Made by a program: the position numbers and the translations under genes. The notes below the pieces were generated by a model that was given only the letters and a program-made list of their open reading frames with translations, searched no databases and was not told the origin of the DNA. From contig NC_060213.1 of NCBI RefSeq assembly GCF_021130785.1, forward strand, positions 99,006,501 through 99,070,500: 64,000 bases of DNA. The letters run 5' to 3'. This stretch comes from Homalodisca vitripennis (taxonomy: Eukaryota; Arthropoda; Insecta; Hemiptera; Cicadellidae). Of this stretch, positions 11,376 through 24,104 are shown piece by piece (within the stretch, counting starts at the first letter, position 1; each line of letters opens with the position of its first letter).

Positions 11376-12590
11376 CTATATAGAGTATTACATATATTCA
11401 ACAAGACTATTATTGGTGAATATATCCAATATATTAACTGTATAACGTGTCTTGAAAGTACCTTGGGGGTAGTTTACTTTAGGGCATTTCTATATTACCA
11501 ACTATGAAGGATTTTTATGCTTGAGAATGTTTACCCTCTTTCCAATTGAGTTTATTGGGCGAAAGCTAAGATTTAAAAAGGCAGCGACCCCTAAATTTTA
11601 AAGATATTAAAAAATAATAAGAAACTAGAGGTGCAAACTAGACGGTTTTTAATTTTAATCTAACAATTTTGGTGGCTAATCAAATTTATAAAACATCTGC
11701 ACTTTAAGTTACATTTTAAGTTAATGTAAGCGATATGAACCATTTACTCATTATTTGTTCGCGAGAATATCTCGAAGATACACCATAAAGCATATATTAT
11801 CTCTATTTGTTTTTTTATTTAAGCTACTCTCAAATTGTAATTTCAGTCTAAACTTAAGGCTTTAATATATAACAAGGTTAAGAGTCTCTAGTGAAAAACG
11901 TTGTTACAGTAATAGTTTGTAAATTATAATAATTATTCATGAAAGTTTACTGAAATGTTCTACCTCGTATGAACAAATATTAATGAATACTTTTATTATA
12001 AATAATACTGATTGCTCTTTGAAGTACCTGGGGGGCGGGAGGTTGAAAATATTTAGGTGTGGTATTTTTCCGCATGGAAACTACCACTATAATCCTAAAT
12101 ATTTCTGAACCTATTTATTTAATTCCTTTGAAAGTACCCGTAAAATATTAAATATAATTTGGCATATTATAATAAACACTGAAGCTAATCAAGTAAGAGT
12201 TATAAAATATTTCTAGTTTTTTATGCTGTATAGTATTAAACTGGCACTGACTCATAGATTTAATGTAATATGTATTTTAATAGACATTAAAAGTAGTGTA
12301 AGAACGAAGCAGAATAAATGGGGAAGAAAAAGTCAAACAAAACCATTTTTAAATTTGGTACCTAGCCCATTTTTATTTTAAAGAATACTGTTGCATCTTT
12401 GCCTCTTCAGTTTTGAATTAAAAACACATTTGGCCTAATATTATTTTAGAAAAGATTGTAGCACTTTCCTTTCACATTGGTTTGTACTGCATACAGGTAT
12501 TTATACGAGAAGTATGGAGTTTTGAGGTATTTGGTATATTTTATTTATAAACCCGAAATCGCATAAGCATTACTAAATTTTATATGACAA
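11374..12590. other. No gene recognised
   Basis: AT-rich noncoding sequence with no supported feature. Confidence 0.5.
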
Positions 12591-12730
12591 TGTATTCAAT
12601 AAAAACAAAGAGGAAACAATTATTAAGTAAACGCCAGAATATAGAGAAAGAGTAACAAATAATGCTTCAAAGATAAAACAGTTCTTTGATTTAATTTACA
12701 CGAAAGAAACGTTTCTGTGAAACAAGGCCT
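12591..12730 (+). repeat. Duplicated block G, copy 1
   Basis: Matches 22786-22920 (shared A-A-A-C-G-C-C-A-G-A-A, then T-T-A-C-A-C-G-A-A-A-G-A-A-A-C-G). A noncoding duplicate showing that the region between the GRs is also multi-copy. Confidence 0.55.
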
Positions 12731-14839
12731 TGCTATGGTGGGGCTGCCTTTGTTGCTATAAAAGCACAGTACACGCCGTTCACTGGTTACAAACTGCAGA
12801 ATGTAGTTTTAGCGAAAATAATTTTATTTCTACCTCACTTTTATTGTCGTTTATATTGTTGAAATCGATTTACATTACATTATTAACGCATCTTCCGTTT
12901 GTTATAACTATATCAATGAGTGTGCACGTTTAATGGCAGACATATGCAATATACTAATAAAAAGGTAGATTTGCTTTTTTGATGTCACAGAGCGACAAGT
13001 GATGCCTTGTGTCTCAGTCGCTTATCCGCTGACACAAGACTGATTGATGCTTGTGTATGTGGACCTCTAGTTTGGCAAAAGAATTTAATTCTGTTCTCAT
13101 ATATTTTCCTAGTCTACAGCATTCAAAGTGTCTCGCGTGTAATTTTTGGAAGCGTATATGAACTCATCATCATAAAATTAAGAATAATACAATTTTCATG
13201 TTTTTAGAGTAAAGCTCTGAACCAAAGACTCTCCCAAGTTGGGAGAAAAATTGAAGCGAGTAAATAAGAAGATGTTGTGATACAATCAGGTTACAAAGAC
13301 TGTTTTGCCTCTAGATAAAGTTACGTTATGTAACTACAGACGTATTAACAGACGTTATTAACTAATAAACATCTTTATATAGTACATATATTATCGTAAT
13401 AGATTTTTGGAATACTCGTGTAATGATACGGGTGCTAGGAAGTCTCACCTAATTTTTGTATCTGGATGTTGTTTTCCATATAGCAAAACAACTTAAAAAA
13501 ATGGAATAATAAGGGCAAAAAAGGTTTAAACCACCCCACAAACATTCAAAGAAAACCGTTATTTGTAATCAAATGGAGGCATATTAAGTGCTTCGAAACA
13601 ATTTCTCCATCCAAAAATTTAAAAAGTAACGAAGATTTTGCTTAACGGTTTTTGGGATTAATTTAAAGTGGGTAAACTGTTTGCCTTTTCCCTATAATAG
13701 TTGTGTTTATTGAGTTGTAATGGGGTTTCTTTAGTCTTGACCAGGTCGGTCTACAATGCCTGAGCTTGCTATTTATACAGCAAAGTGCTTTATTTGGCAT
13801 TTTTTCTCTCTCAACAAGGTTAAAGAGAAGATTGTTAGTTTCAGTTCACAAAGTAACCAAGGGACTAGTTAGGAATATGCCACACGTATAGTGTAAAAGG
13901 CTTTGCAGGGTTTCATGAAAAATTCCAATTCAATGGGTCATTTCCTAAAGGTAAGATATTTCTGGAGATAATTCATTCATACATGCATTAGGTATTTCAA
14001 CATTCATAGTTATTCATTAGGTTAGGTTTCTTAGCAGTATATAATACAAGATTTATAATTAAGTAATATTTCCCAGACTTAATACTTCACATTTCGGTGT
14101 TACATGTCTTGTTTAGTGTTATTAGTACGACGATACGGATCGCATACATTCTTTTCAGTAGTTTGCACTTGGTTATAACTTAGTTAAACGGGTTTTAACG
14201 TAAAACCTTTTATATTTAAAATTTGAGTTCTTCGCACATTTTAGTCTTTAATTTTTGGTCCATGTTTAACCTTTTGTCTGGAGTTTTTTACTTTTAAGAA
14301 AATTTACTCCAATCCGTAAAAAGTAGTGTTTTATTTTAGACTTAATACGATGGTAAATGTTCCTAGTCCCTCTATTATTCCAGATTATACTGGTTGCAAA
14401 ACTATTTAAAACATCAACAATTGTTGAATTAAATAAAAAAACGACCTCAATACAATACAACAATAATAATTTGGCAATAATAATTATATCTACAAATCGT
14501 CATATCTACAAGTTGTATTAAAGTTCAGTAACGATAAGAATTACACTAATATAAGTTTGAAAAAGTTAAATATGTAAACAGTTACTTATTTGTTTCATAA
14601 AGCTTATTAGTTACTTTATTAGGTTAATGAAATAAAAGGTATGAGTATGTTTATTTTATTACAGTTTATGCAATCAGTGTGTTTAAAGTAGTACACGCTA
14701 TTAGGGGATTTAAAACTATACACAGAATTTCATCACTGTAATAAATAATATAATATTAAAGATGAATAAAATTACATTAAGAGTGGATTAGATATGGCAA
14801 ATATCACTCATAACTGGACAAAGTAGCTGTATAAACGAT
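12731..14839. other. No gene recognised
   Basis: AT-rich sequence. The short open frames at 12730, 13007 and 14266 carry no recognisable domain. Confidence 0.45.
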
Positions 14840-15010
14840 AATACAAATTTCAAGCCAAAGGTAAGGACATAAATGTGTTGTGCAGAGACAATTAACAAAC
14901 TTCAGATAAGAGTGTTGTATAGAGAGAGTTCTGCCATAAAGTAAGAGCTCTTTCTACTAACTATTCATGGCAAAAGTTATTTCTCCACTTTTCATTAGGT
15001 ACGAATGTAA
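14840..15010 (+). repeat. Duplicated block H, copy 2
   Basis: Counterpart of 10820-11000, same orientation. Sequence from 15011 to about 15960 has no recognised gene. A 92-codon open frame at 15617-15895 lies directly upstream of a LINE ORF1 relic and is most likely part of that element's 5' region. Confidence 0.5.
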
Positions 15011-15964
15011 TGTAAGCAACTAAAACTCTTAGCTGAAGGAAATCATTCAGGAATTCTTATCAGAAGTGAAAAGATGTATTACCGTGTAATGAAACAACAT
15101 TCAAAACCTTTATATTTTGTCTTGTATCTTATACTGCTACCATTAGACTCATGGACTTCATGATGGTGCATAAAAAATAATGATTTGTTACTATTGCTTC
15201 ATTATATTTGCTTAATTCAGGGTTAACTAAAAATAATTACATTTTTATACTATTATATCATGATTTTTAATTTCATATAGCAATATCAAAATACAGCCAA
15301 AACTGTAGAGTTGGGAATAATAAATTATTAATCTGACGTTTAAAAAAGCGTTTAAAAATGGATTATTTTGTTTCTCTTCTGAAAATGGGTGACTATAACC
15401 AAATTACAAGTAAAAATTAAAAATAAGTATAACATTTAAATTTAATCATTAATCGTGTGTTACTTCTATTTATATCTACGTGGAAAAATATTTAATTATT
15501 TGTGAAATGTTGCGGTAGAAATTGTACTGCAACATTAATAAGAATTCAGAAAAGACCATGGCCGTCAAAGAACAAACACAATAGCCCCTATTCAAATAAT
15601 ACTTAAAATTACTTTAATGTTGATTAACTTTTTTGGTATGAAGTACCAGGATCATGTGCCTGAGCACCTTATCAGACAAGTGATATTCTCAATCACACAC
15701 TGTGAACTTCATATCCCACGTTTATTGCATCCTATCTTAAGGAGGTTCCCCAATTATTTGTCCGAGTATTCTGTTATATGTCAGTGTAAGTGTCAGAGAC
15801 AGACCCACTCTTTGCGGTGCAACTTCACTTCTCAGTCCTCGTATACAAAAGGTGGCACTAGAGGCACACGGTTGTGCTCTACAACCTCTCTGTGATATAA
15901 GTGCTTTATACTTATATATGTTAAATTATTACCAGTTTTGTAGTGTAATAATTTATTATTCCAT

Positions 15965-16583
15965 AATGAAATGAGGGAAAAGGGCGAGAAGAAATGTGGT
16001 AAGTGTTTAGAAGAACTGCCAAAGAGTAGAGACCATGTAGTGTGTACGATCTGCAACAGTGGTTATCATCACGGAGAATGCAGTATTTTAAGGATTTTAA
16101 GCAATTGTCAGAAGAAATTAAAGCCCTAAGAAGTGATATTGCAGGTTTGAAGAGAAACGAAGTGCAAACAGCAAAACAATGCAGGATTTACAAGAAAATC
16201 TAGCCGAGCTGGATCAGTAGGAGAAAAGGATGAACCTGGAAATCCATGTGATCGCCCACGAAGCAGACGAAATATCCCGGCGCTGTTAAAAGAGGTAGCT
16301 CGGAAGATAGGCGTCATCCATCGGGCTCACAGGCTACAAAACAGACGAAATGTTAAGCCCTCCACTATATTGGTACAGTTTATGTCTGCAGCCGAAAGGG
16401 ATGAATGGCGGAGAACGGTGAAGAAGGTCAGAATTATGAAAATCTACTTCAACGAGAATCTCTGCCCAGAATATCGGACCTTTGGAGACTAAACAGAGAA
16501 GAAGAGCCCATAATTTCAACTATGTTTGGTCCAGGGAGGGAAGATCCTAGTTAGGATGAAAGATAACGACAGGCAAGTTTAGT
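15965..16583 (+). pseudogene. LINE ORF1 relic (zinc finger plus L1-ORF1-like RNA-binding domain)
   Basis: Translation across frames gives a cysteine/histidine finger near 15990-16080 (C-G-K-C, then V-C-T-I-C, then Y-H-H-G-E-C, PHD-like spacing). A charged, probably coiled-coil stretch follows (E-E-I-K-A-L-R-S-D-I). Next comes a domain resembling the L1-type ORF1 RNA-binding fold, with K-I-G-V-I-H-R-A-H-R-L, S-T-I-L-V-Q-F and F-N-E-N-L-C-P-E-Y. The end reads R-A-H-N-F-N-Y-V-W-S-R-E-G, then L-V-R-M-K-D-N-D. Reading it needs several frameshifts and two stops, so it is dead. No reverse transcriptase follows; the GR 3' flank starts at about 16980. The domain match is recalled from arthropod LINEs, not searched. 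Confidence 0.7.
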
Positions 16584-16979
16584 GATTAAGTCCTTTAGAG
16601 ACCTTAGGAAAATAGGTTTTGCTTAAATAATTAAGTATTAAGTAGAACATTGTTGACACTTTTAGGTTAATAAATAATTATGCTATAACATATTAAAAAC
16701 ACATTAGAAGAAAGTAAATGTAACGAAAAATATATTAAATATATAATAATCATATAAATATCTCAAATATTAAAACAAAACGTTTTTCAGAAGTTAAAGT
16801 GTACGTATACAAAATTTACATATAGAAAATGAAAAACTGTGCATAATATAAAACGGCAGTTAATTTGTTTAGATATTTTGTTTAAAAGCCTTAGTTCTCT
16901 CAACGAACTATGAGATAACTATAAAAAAGAAAAAATAATGTTATCATGTTAATCCGCAGTGTAAACTTTTTTTAACTTG

Positions 16980-17444
16980 TAAAGACTTTAAGTAAGCATG
17001 GATTGGAAATATTAGAACGGATAGGGAGAATTCTCTAAGTGTCATCTAAGTAAGGTAATACTTTCTAAGTTGAAATTAAAAATATCGCATGATTTAAAGC
17101 TTATTTTTTTCATTTTCGAAAAATTTTTATTAATTTCTTAAATTAATACGTTTGCAAGATTATTTTTAAAAAGTGCAAACTAGTAACCAAAAACATAATA
17201 TAAATAGGAGAGGTCATACCCAAGCGAGTTAAAATAACATTTATAGAAATACACGAAATTTAATGCAATATCCTGAAAAAAATCCTTTTGCATAACAAGC
17301 ATTATTGTTTTTTACTTAAAAAAATGTATACTTTTGTGTCATCAGTGATTCGTGTGTACACAACACAAGTGGCTATAACAGTTCATTGATGTTGGATTTT
17401 ACAACATCAATTATGTTGTCTATAAAGTCAGATGACATTTGACT
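16980..17444 (-). repeat. Shared 3' flank of the GR pseudogene
   Basis: Counterpart of the 3' flanks of the intact GRs, with the same T-C-A-T-C-A-G-T-G-(A/G)-T landmark just after the gene and the same A-A-G-T-A-A-(G) / T-T-C-T-A-A-G-T block further out. No other gene is visible between 16584 and 17444. Confidence 0.55.
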
Positions 17445-18643
17445 TTAAATTTCTTCGTTCTGATTCTGGAACCGAAGCAGAATTACTAAGTAGGTGGTCA
17501 CTGCTCCTGCCATCTTAGTTAGGATATTGTTTTTTATTATAAACTGGTGAAGTGCAGAAAATTTAGGTCTGTCATTAGTTACTTGGAGAAGAAACCTCTC
17601 CAACTGGGTCCTCATAGCAGGATCAATATCCTTATGGATCTTCTTGCAGATCGTTAACATAATCTTGTCAATTGACTTAGTGACGTCATTAGCAGATCGA
17701 AACATCACCATTACGTAACTAATGCTAGCCAACGCCCAGATGAATGGTAATATAAAGTCTATGTAGTCACCTGAATTAAAAGTCAAGACAGCATAGTATA
17801 GGTTAATACGATACTGAAGAACAAATATGAGGTAGTGGCCATCAGGTGATCGCAATAGAAGGCATTCGCCTGGTGTACAGCATCAACCAGTAACCAGTAG
17901 ATGTCCATCAGAGATTCCACCTCACACTTTTGCGAGTTAGAACTTTCTTCTGATATTTCAATATATGGTATATACTGATTTTCCAATCGTCGTCCAAAAC
18001 ACTGCCGGGTTAGTTCCTGCTCGATCTTGATGCTGATGTATTTAAAACTTTTGGACAAATATTGAGTGACTTCGGTAAAATTAACAAATGTAGAAGTCAA
18101 TCGAAATATAGTATTTAAGTAGGACACATAAACTATGGAAGTCATTACTCGATTTTCCACCTTGTTTACTGCCCTTAATCCAAAAGTTGCTACATCGTAC
18201 GTAACAACCACTGCAGTGACAACGTAGGCTACTAAGAACATGATGTTCGTTTTGTATTCCGGTGGCTGATACCTACTATCACTCCAAGTGTCCTCGATAC
18301 TCTCCACATTTTTGTGGAATTTGAAAAAGCACTGATATTTTCTGATATTGCTTACAAATACAACGACTGAGGTCAATGACAAACAGGAAAACTCCAGAAT
18401 CATTACAGCTGTGGTAGTATTGGTGGTCCAATAAGAGGGCCAGTTGGCTAGTTTATTTAAATAAAAGAGATACGCCCAATAATACGGGAGTGTCGCTTGA
18501 GCTGCTGTAGAGATCAAACTCCATGTGAATCATGATGGGGAAAATATCAATTCTTGCCCTCCGTTTGGCACAGAAGTGTAGGGCAGAAAAAATCCCCCAA
18601 ATACTTGGCTGATTAAAATAGATTTTTTTGAAAGAACCTGCAT
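17445..18643 (-). pseudogene. Gustatory receptor pseudogene (one nonsense codon, one frameshift)
   Basis: Collinear over its whole length with the intact GR copies, from the ATG at 18641-18643 to the TAA at 17445. Two lesions are visible. The Trp codon TGG before F-T-W in the paralogues is TGA here (18530-18532). About one base is missing near 17803-17812, where the paralogues read SIV-(I/F)-(D/N)-L, so the frame shifts within TM5. The rest is well preserved, including 'LESLMDIYWLLVDAVHQANAF' type sequence (spelled E-V-E-S-L-M here) and the C-terminal T-Y-L-V-I-L-L, which is followed by R instead of the usual Q before F. So few lesions imply recent inactivation. A polymorphic or functional allele elsewhere is possible. 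It shares 5' and 3' flanks with the intact copies. Confidence 0.88.
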
Positions 18644-18870
18644 TATGTAGAATTTTTTAAATGATGTTTTGCTCTGTTGATTTATTACTCATCGGTCAAA
18701 GTTGCTAACAACTATAGAGTTCTCTATTACTTATTATGAAACGCTCGATATTTTCTTTTTATAAACATTTTTCGTAATTGACTTGTCACTAGTTGTCATG
18801 TTTTAAATAGCAGTACAATAATTCAATCACTGTAAGTGATTTCTATTTTGTGTAAAAATTTGTCACAGTG
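18644..18870 (-). promoter_or_regulatory. Conserved 5' flank of the GR pseudogene at 17.4-18.6 kb
   Basis: Same conserved elements as the flanks of the intact GRs (the A-A-G-T-G-A-T type run, the C-A-A-C-T-A-G-T-G block, A-T-A-T-C-G-A-G-C-G-T-T-T). The homology continues to about 19125 (G-A-T-C-A-A-A-G-T-G-T-T), where a transposase relic interrupts it. Confidence 0.45.
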
Positions 18871-19189
18871 GGTTCTAATACCAATGCACTTTTACTATAA
18901 ATTTGATTTATTACTAACATATAGTTTATTACCTATTAGTGTACATTTTCTTGATTACATGTCAATGAAGGCAAACTATTTTAGAAGAATAGTAGAAAGA
19001 TGTAAGTAGATATAGCATAAAATATTTCTTCAGCAGTACATATACATATAAGACACTTAGTTACGAAAACAGGATTTCGAAATCAGTATAGGTTTTAGGT
19101 GAGATCAAAGTGTTATCTTTCAGACTTTTGTCACTCCAATATAGGTAGTTGTGTCTGTTGACAGTTTCATTTAACATACTATGTTTGCT

Positions 19190-19612
19190 GGAAGTTTTGG
19201 ATATCTATTTATGCCATCCATCATAAGTTCTAATAACTCCAAGCGACGATCAAAATCGTCTTTACATTATTCGCGAAGAAACTAAGTCTACTGGAGGAAA
19301 AGCGTGTTCTTTCGTGTTCTTATGCGGCTGACGTAATAGAGCCATTGTCTTCTACAAATGTCGGTAAGACAAACGTCTTGTCCTCATTTTTAGGTATCTG
19401 TGGTCTTCCAGATTTTGGCCAAACTTTAACTCTACCTGTTTCTTCAATACTGTTTATTGTGTATAAGGCAGTTGATTAAAAAAATATTTCTATCTGGGAA
19501 AATGTCATTGGGTTAATTCGCTCCTCTTCAAACATTCGAATATGATCGCCATAACCACACATTATTAACAAAGTGATTCTTTCTTTCTCGTTTGGGTGAT
19601 ACAGTGACAAAA
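19190..19612 (-). pseudogene. Transposase N-terminal HTH relic (DUF4817-type)
   Basis: The minus strand reads through a helix-turn-helix resembling the DUF4817 domain found at the N-terminus of many insect Tc1/mariner-like transposases. The order is N-E-R-K-R-I-T-L-L-I-M-C-G-Y-G-D, then S-I-E-E-T-G-R-V, K-S-G-R-P, N-E-D-K and F-V-E-D. One stop lies between the two HTH halves. No catalytic DDE part follows. It interrupts the 5' flank of the GR pseudogene at about 19125, so it inserted after the GR duplication. Confidence 0.65.
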
Positions 19613-22600
19613 ACAATAATTAGGCAAAATTCTGAGTTACGCTAGCTACTGCACTCAATACTGTAGAAAGGCAACTAAGCTATCAATTTTATTAGTGACA
19701 TGGTGAAACTCTTATTTATGATGCTATTATTCTACTATTAGGTACAGATCGTACCTAATAGGTAACAGATCGTAAAAAAAAACAATTTAGGTGATCCCTC
19801 AATGCATAAGATATTAGTTATTTTCTTTGCTGTTGTGATTTTCGTGTAAACATAAAGACAGGAAAATTTTGGAAGATAATGCCTTACTGTAATAAAGTTT
19901 ATTAATAAACCTCAAGACACTTTTTATTTTATTGATTAAAAATTACTAAGAAAATCAGCCGTATATATTGTTTTAAGTCTGTAAAAGCTGGTATTGAGTA
20001 GGATATTTTATTAACAAATCTTTGCTAAAAATACGCATTTTTATGCTCATTACATATTTATGAAATGTGACAGTTTTAATTCAGGCGTGAAATAATTCTG
20101 ATGTTTCTGCTAACAGCCACAACCGCTGACTGACAACTGGTGATGTATCTGTCACATCGGTTTGCTTGTTTTGATGTAAAATATAAACTATTCGAACCAG
20201 GATACATTTTGGATCATGTAAGTTAAAAAAAACGTTTCAAATAATTTCTTAGGTAAAATAACACTGGTCCTATTCCATCACTGCTTTCAGATCATATAAG
20301 AAATGATCCCAAAATATACTTCTATTTTTAGAACATTCTATTCATGGTAAATTCTCCATCAGGGGTTAAAAAGCACATGACAGTAGCAACACACCTTTTG
20401 CTTTAGCGCTCAAGCTTCACTCTTCCTCTACGCCATCTGCAGATCCTCCAGGACAAACGTAGCAACAACCATTTACTGAAGATAACTTCTGTGGGTCATA
20501 AAAGAATATTTTATTAATTATGGTGAAGTCTATGAGATGGGAGCCTGGAAATTTTACACAGAAGTGAGATTTAAAACCTTTATTTTCTGTTGATAGATTC
20601 TAATGCCAATTGAATCTGTAGTGATAATCATCCAGCTGCTATGTGATGGAAAACCATTCGCCGTGACCAGTAGTAGCCAAACTCTGGGTAACAATTCCTC
20701 TTATTGTGATCTCCACTTGTACCAACTTCTTTACAATAAAACAGACAAGACTGCCCTCTTTGTACTTGTCGAAACGGAATATGACTCTTCATATTGTTAC
20801 TTAACTTGCAAAAAGTCTTAGTTTCTTCTTCCATCTCATCACGGAGTAGATAAATTTTATTGACACCGTCTGGAACTAGAACTTCATCTTTAATTATCTT
20901 GTAGTAATTTTGATATCGAAATGGTGTACCTCGCCACCGAAGTTTTGTATATTACAAAAACATTTATAATAACAGGGCAAACAGACAAAGAGATAATATA
21001 AGAATACGTATATGGGTACTTAAAAATATGCGTTCTTGGACATTGAAAGACGTTTAGTAAAATATAGGTGTAAATAGTTGGATGAAACAAAAACGGATAA
21101 TGACATCAAAAAACATGACACAATCTTGCTAAACAGTTATAAAACAAAAACTGAAGATTATAAGTTAAATAAATTTATTCCTTATTACTAATAATGCGAC
21201 TTAAATTAATGTAATAGTGAATCGTGCGTTACATCGTCTATGGCTTTAATAAGGTCACAAAGCATGACCACATCAAGTCATACGTTTCTCCAAGATTAAG
21301 TGAATCCCTCAAAAAAGCATAGTTAAAACTACAAAATGGTAGTTTGTCAGATATTCATATTAAGAAACCGGATATGAGAGAACCTTGTTAAAATCGTGCC
21401 ATCGTCTGTTAGTCCGTACGATACTTCTTGATAGGGAAACTCTAGAGACATGAAACTTGCTACGCTACGTACGTTACTCTGGGTATAACTGAGAACTCTC
21501 TTTATTTTCGATTTAAATGGTCTAAATTATAGGTATTTACAAATTTATTATGTAAACAAGCTGGTCTAATGCTTAACGAACATGAAAAAGATACAATTTT
21601 GTAGTACATAAATTTGTACCTAAACTGGCAGTCTATAAGAACCAATTTCAATTGTATAAACACACGACCTGGTATATAAAAATTGATAAGGAATGTCTCC
21701 TTATAAATAGATTTCTCATCACTATCTGCTCTAAGTATTAGTGAAGACTTCAATAAAAGAGTATCAAAAAGGTTAAAAATATCAAACAAAAATATGTTGT
21801 TTATATCATATATTTTCTTTGCTTGTCACACTTAAATCCATTGGAGATATGATACATGAATAATCGATATACCTCATTCACAAAAATATATTTAGATTTA
21901 AATTCGATATTTTTCCGAAATATTTGTTAACCAATTAAAAACTTAGTTACTGACAAGGTGGATAAAAACTATCCACCTGACAAGGTGGATAGTTTTAGTT
22001 GTGTCTAAACTAAATATCATCCGTCATCATAGAAAACCATTTCATACTTATAACCCTTTCGACTTCCACCAAAACAAGCTTGGGTTACAATTGATTAATT
22101 AATTAAAGAATTGTCCCTACCGATTTCAAACAAATCCAGAATGTAAAAAAATTCAAATAAGCTGTCTGCTCTTGGACTATGAGTAAAGTAAAATATTTTT
22201 AAATCGTTTATATTTTATTATTAAAACAAAAAAACTAATGAAATGTCTACATATATTTCAACTCCATGCGAAAGGAATAAGTTTAATCTTCTGAAATAGG
22301 CCTACTTATTTTGAGAAATATTTAAAACAATAAAATAATCAAGCTATTATAACTTATTTTATAATCATTTTTGACTTTAAAGAGTTTGTTGAAATGTGAC
22401 AAGATATCAATGAAATTTCTAAAAATATTATTTGAGAGTATTAAACAAAGTTTCATCTTTAATGGACATTACAAATGATGATCAAATCCCCCAGGGAATA
22501 GACAAATCAATTACTTTCGAAACTTTCTTGATTTCCTTGTTTTCAAGAAATAACATTTTCTTTTCCCTCTAATGCTTTGAAAAACTAATCAATCGAACTA

Positions 22601-22785
22601 ATAGATTTTAGACAAGCATATGGCAAGCACTCGATTTCACATTGTTCTGTGCTGCAAAAGAGAAATTATAAAAAGATTATGGTCTATCGAAGAAGTTTTA
22701 AAAAGGAAACCTCTATAATACGTTATTTCTCTCATTAAGAAAATAAAAAATCCGTTAAGCATCAGTACATTTTATATACCATTGT
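19613..22785. other. No gene recognised
   Basis: AT-rich noncoding sequence. Open frames on both strands at 20600-20834 overlap one another. The minus-strand one has several Cys/His residues (F-C-K-L-S-N, then S-C-L-F-Y-C) that could be a decayed zinc-finger exon or transposase tail, but I cannot assign it. A small tandem/inverted motif (G-A-C-A-A-G-G-T-G-G-A-T) occurs twice at 21953-21994. Confidence 0.4.
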
Positions 22786-22920
22786 CTTCAATAATAACAA
22801 AGAGGGAGCAATTGTTCATTAAACGCCAGAAGATATAGAAAGAGTGACAAAGAAAGCTTCAAGTATAAAATAGTTCCTTGATTTGATTTACACGAAAGAA
22901 ACGATCTGTGAAACAAAGGA
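22786..22920 (+). repeat. Duplicated block G, copy 2
   Basis: Counterpart of 12591-12730. The sequence from here to 24105 shows no supported gene. Confidence 0.5.
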
Positions 22921-24104
22921 CTCTAAACGCTGACAGCCATTGTTGTTGTCATAAATACACGTGTAGGTCACTGTTTAAGAAACTGCTGTATCTAATTTTA
23001 GCGAGTCTTTTGAAAAGGTTCAAACAGCTTTTTGGTATGTATGAACACTTTTCTTTCCCTTCTTTTCTTCTTTTTGTTCTACATCTTTTAAAATTGATGG
23101 ATCCTATTTTATTCTCAATAAAACAATTTAAATTCATATTTAGTACATTTCATCATTAGACAATTAAATCAAGTCATAGCCTTTTAAGTTGAATTTGTAT
23201 TTTATATCACTATAACGTTGAACAGTATTACAATACTTATACATATTGCATTATGTTTTCAATCATTTACCTTTATTCCTCAAGAAAGTCTACCTCCATA
23301 AATAAATCTCTCATTCTTCTTTTCGCCTTCTTGACCATTTAGATAGATTTTTTATTTTAATATTTAAAATTAAGAGAACCTAAAATATTCTTCGCACCAA
23401 TATTGCTACTGATAATTTGTTTGACTTAAAACATTTTATTTATGTTCTGCGATTTAAAACCTTTACCCGTATACTAATATTTGTCATTAAATTAAAGAGT
23501 AGTATAAAAATACTAATTTTAAAACTTAATAATTCAAATCAATTATTTCATATTTTAGCTTTACTATTTAAAATCTCTTCATAATTTTAAATTGCGTAGT
23601 TCTTAGTCTAATAAAATATTTTGTTTATTGCTAGAAAGATTGCCACTATATTTTTTTTTAATTTAAAGATTGCATAAATAATTCTTTGTAGGACTAAAAT
23701 TTAGAAACGTGTATTAATTGCACTATTATCAATAACTGTATCTGAATGTGTTTGGCTGTTCAGGAATGGGAACAACGAAAGACGTCAATCCTTCTCTGGC
23801 AAACCTAGTAAGGAAATTTCATTTTACTCTTCTGGCAAACATCTTGTATTCTCATACAATTCAAATTAATTAAAACCTTTTATAAAATTGATTCAAATTG
23901 AATAATATTATTCTATTTTATAACCAAACTAAACAAAACTATAGTAAAACTAATATTTAAAGAGAGGACTTGGTTCAAAATTTTAACCTTGTACCTCAAA
24001 CCGTTCCATTGTTATGTCTGATCTCCAGAGAAACATGCAAACTGGTTATCAATAAGCTTTGATAAAGCTCAGCCTATTTTTTAGTTATTATACTTATTTT
24101 TAGT

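Noticed and set aside
11134..11445. 103-codon frame across the CA/TA microsatellite
   Set aside because: Low-complexity H-T and Y-I repeats from the microsatellite, joined to one arm of a hairpin.
20603..20834. Overlapping small genes on both strands
   Set aside because: Mutually overlapping short frames with no domain or repeat support. The Cys-rich minus-strand frame is noted but not assignable.
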